Origin: Mycteria americana
Lineage: Eukaryota; Chordata; Aves; Ciconiiformes; Ciconiidae
Reading direction: 5' to 3'
Length of the DNA stretch: 64,000 nucleotides
Assembly: GCF_035582795.1 (NCBI RefSeq)
Contig: NC_134367.1
Span: forward strand, 932,501 to 996,500
Below, piece after piece: positions 63,654 through 64,000 of this stretch. The position numbers and the translations under genes were made by a program. How positions within the stretch are numbered: position 1 is the stretch's first letter; every line of letters begins with the position of its first letter. The notes beneath the pieces are model-generated. The model saw only the letters and a program-made list of their open reading frames with translations. It was not told the origin of the DNA and did not search any database.

Positions 63654-64000
63654 CTGCAGCAGGACGGGGCAAAGGGAAAAGCAACACGAGGAGTCACCGC
63701 GTGGCAAACCACAGCACCAGCTCCGGCAAGTCCACGCTGCCGAGAAAAACCGATGGGCACACCAGGGAGCAGGACCCTCCTCTGGTGGCCACAGCCACAG
63801 TGCAAGCTCCAAACTGGAGCCCAGGCTCCCTACTCTGCTCAGGCTCTTCTGGTCTTTCCTGGGGCCGAGTCCAGCAGGCGAGGCTGAATGGCCCCGGCCT
63901 TTCAAATGGCAGGAGCTGCCAGGGCCAGTGAGCCAGCAGCTCAAGGACCGGCTGAGAGCACAGCCACCGACCCTGCCAAGTGGGAGGATAAAGCTGGGAG
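63654..64000 (-). other. KIF3C: KIF3C intron upstream of penultimate exon (partial)
   Basis: Begins (on the minus strand) outside the window and ends at the acceptor before 63653. I see no exon in this part; the frame that continues through it has no kinesin match. Confidence 0.85.

Overview
The window is vertebrate nuclear DNA, almost certainly from a bird. It is dominated by CR1 LINE fragments, whose young copies end in the avian-type ATTCTGTG or ATTCTATG tail. It also carries an ERVL-type solo LTR of a kind I recall as common in non-galliform birds, and it holds two recognisable genes whose exons have vertebrate splice sites. There are no prokaryotic operons and no CRISPR. Nearly all open frames of 60-270 codons are chance frames, repeat fossils or GC-rich artefacts. 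Only four coding exons could be supported.

Both genes lie on the minus strand, one behind the other. On the right (58.97-64.0 kb) is the 3' end of KIF3C, a neuronal kinesin-2 motor subunit. It shows the last two coding exons (63478-63653 and 62468-62561), the 916-bp intron between them, which holds a CR1 copy, and a probable 3' UTR of about 3.5 kb ending at an AATAAA at 58990-58995. On the left (1-36.6 kb) is the 5' end of ASXL2, a Polycomb-associated BAP1 cofactor. It shows coding exon 1 (36268-36324) inside a CpG island, a first intron of about 33 kb, exon 2 (3105-3187) and the start of intron 2. The order KIF3C then ASXL2 in the same orientation matches the human arrangement as I recall it. 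The two genes act in unrelated processes (axonal transport and chromatin), so the link is conserved synteny, not shared function.

The ASXL2 promoter region (about 35.9-37.1 kb) has a perfect NRF1 palindrome, a YY1-type site, an E-box and GC boxes. To its right is about 1.1 kb of strongly C-rich, G-poor plus strand (36.7-37.8 kb). To its left, inside intron 1, is a 17-bp C run.

ASXL2 intron 1 holds a 34-bp minisatellite of exactly six copies (4312-4515). It also holds a very old CR1 fossil on the minus strand (about 5.4-7.7 kb) that still shows ORF1 coiled-coil and esterase regions and the ORF2 endonuclease region, and is broken by at least two later CR1 insertions. Further CR1 pieces lie at 9.8-10.7, 23.2 and 26.5-27.6 kb, and a solo LTR with a 5-bp target duplication at 28094-28637. 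The intergenic block (37.8-59 kb) holds a 2-kb CR1 with recognisable reverse transcriptase (39.8-41.8 kb), older CR1 fossils (38.5-39.1 and 56.5-57.8 kb), short CR1 tails, a probable MIR-like SINE remnant and short tandem repeats. I found no previously undescribed gene system. The most unusual objects are the nested CR1 fossil and the skewed, G-run-rich flanks of the ASXL2 promoter.
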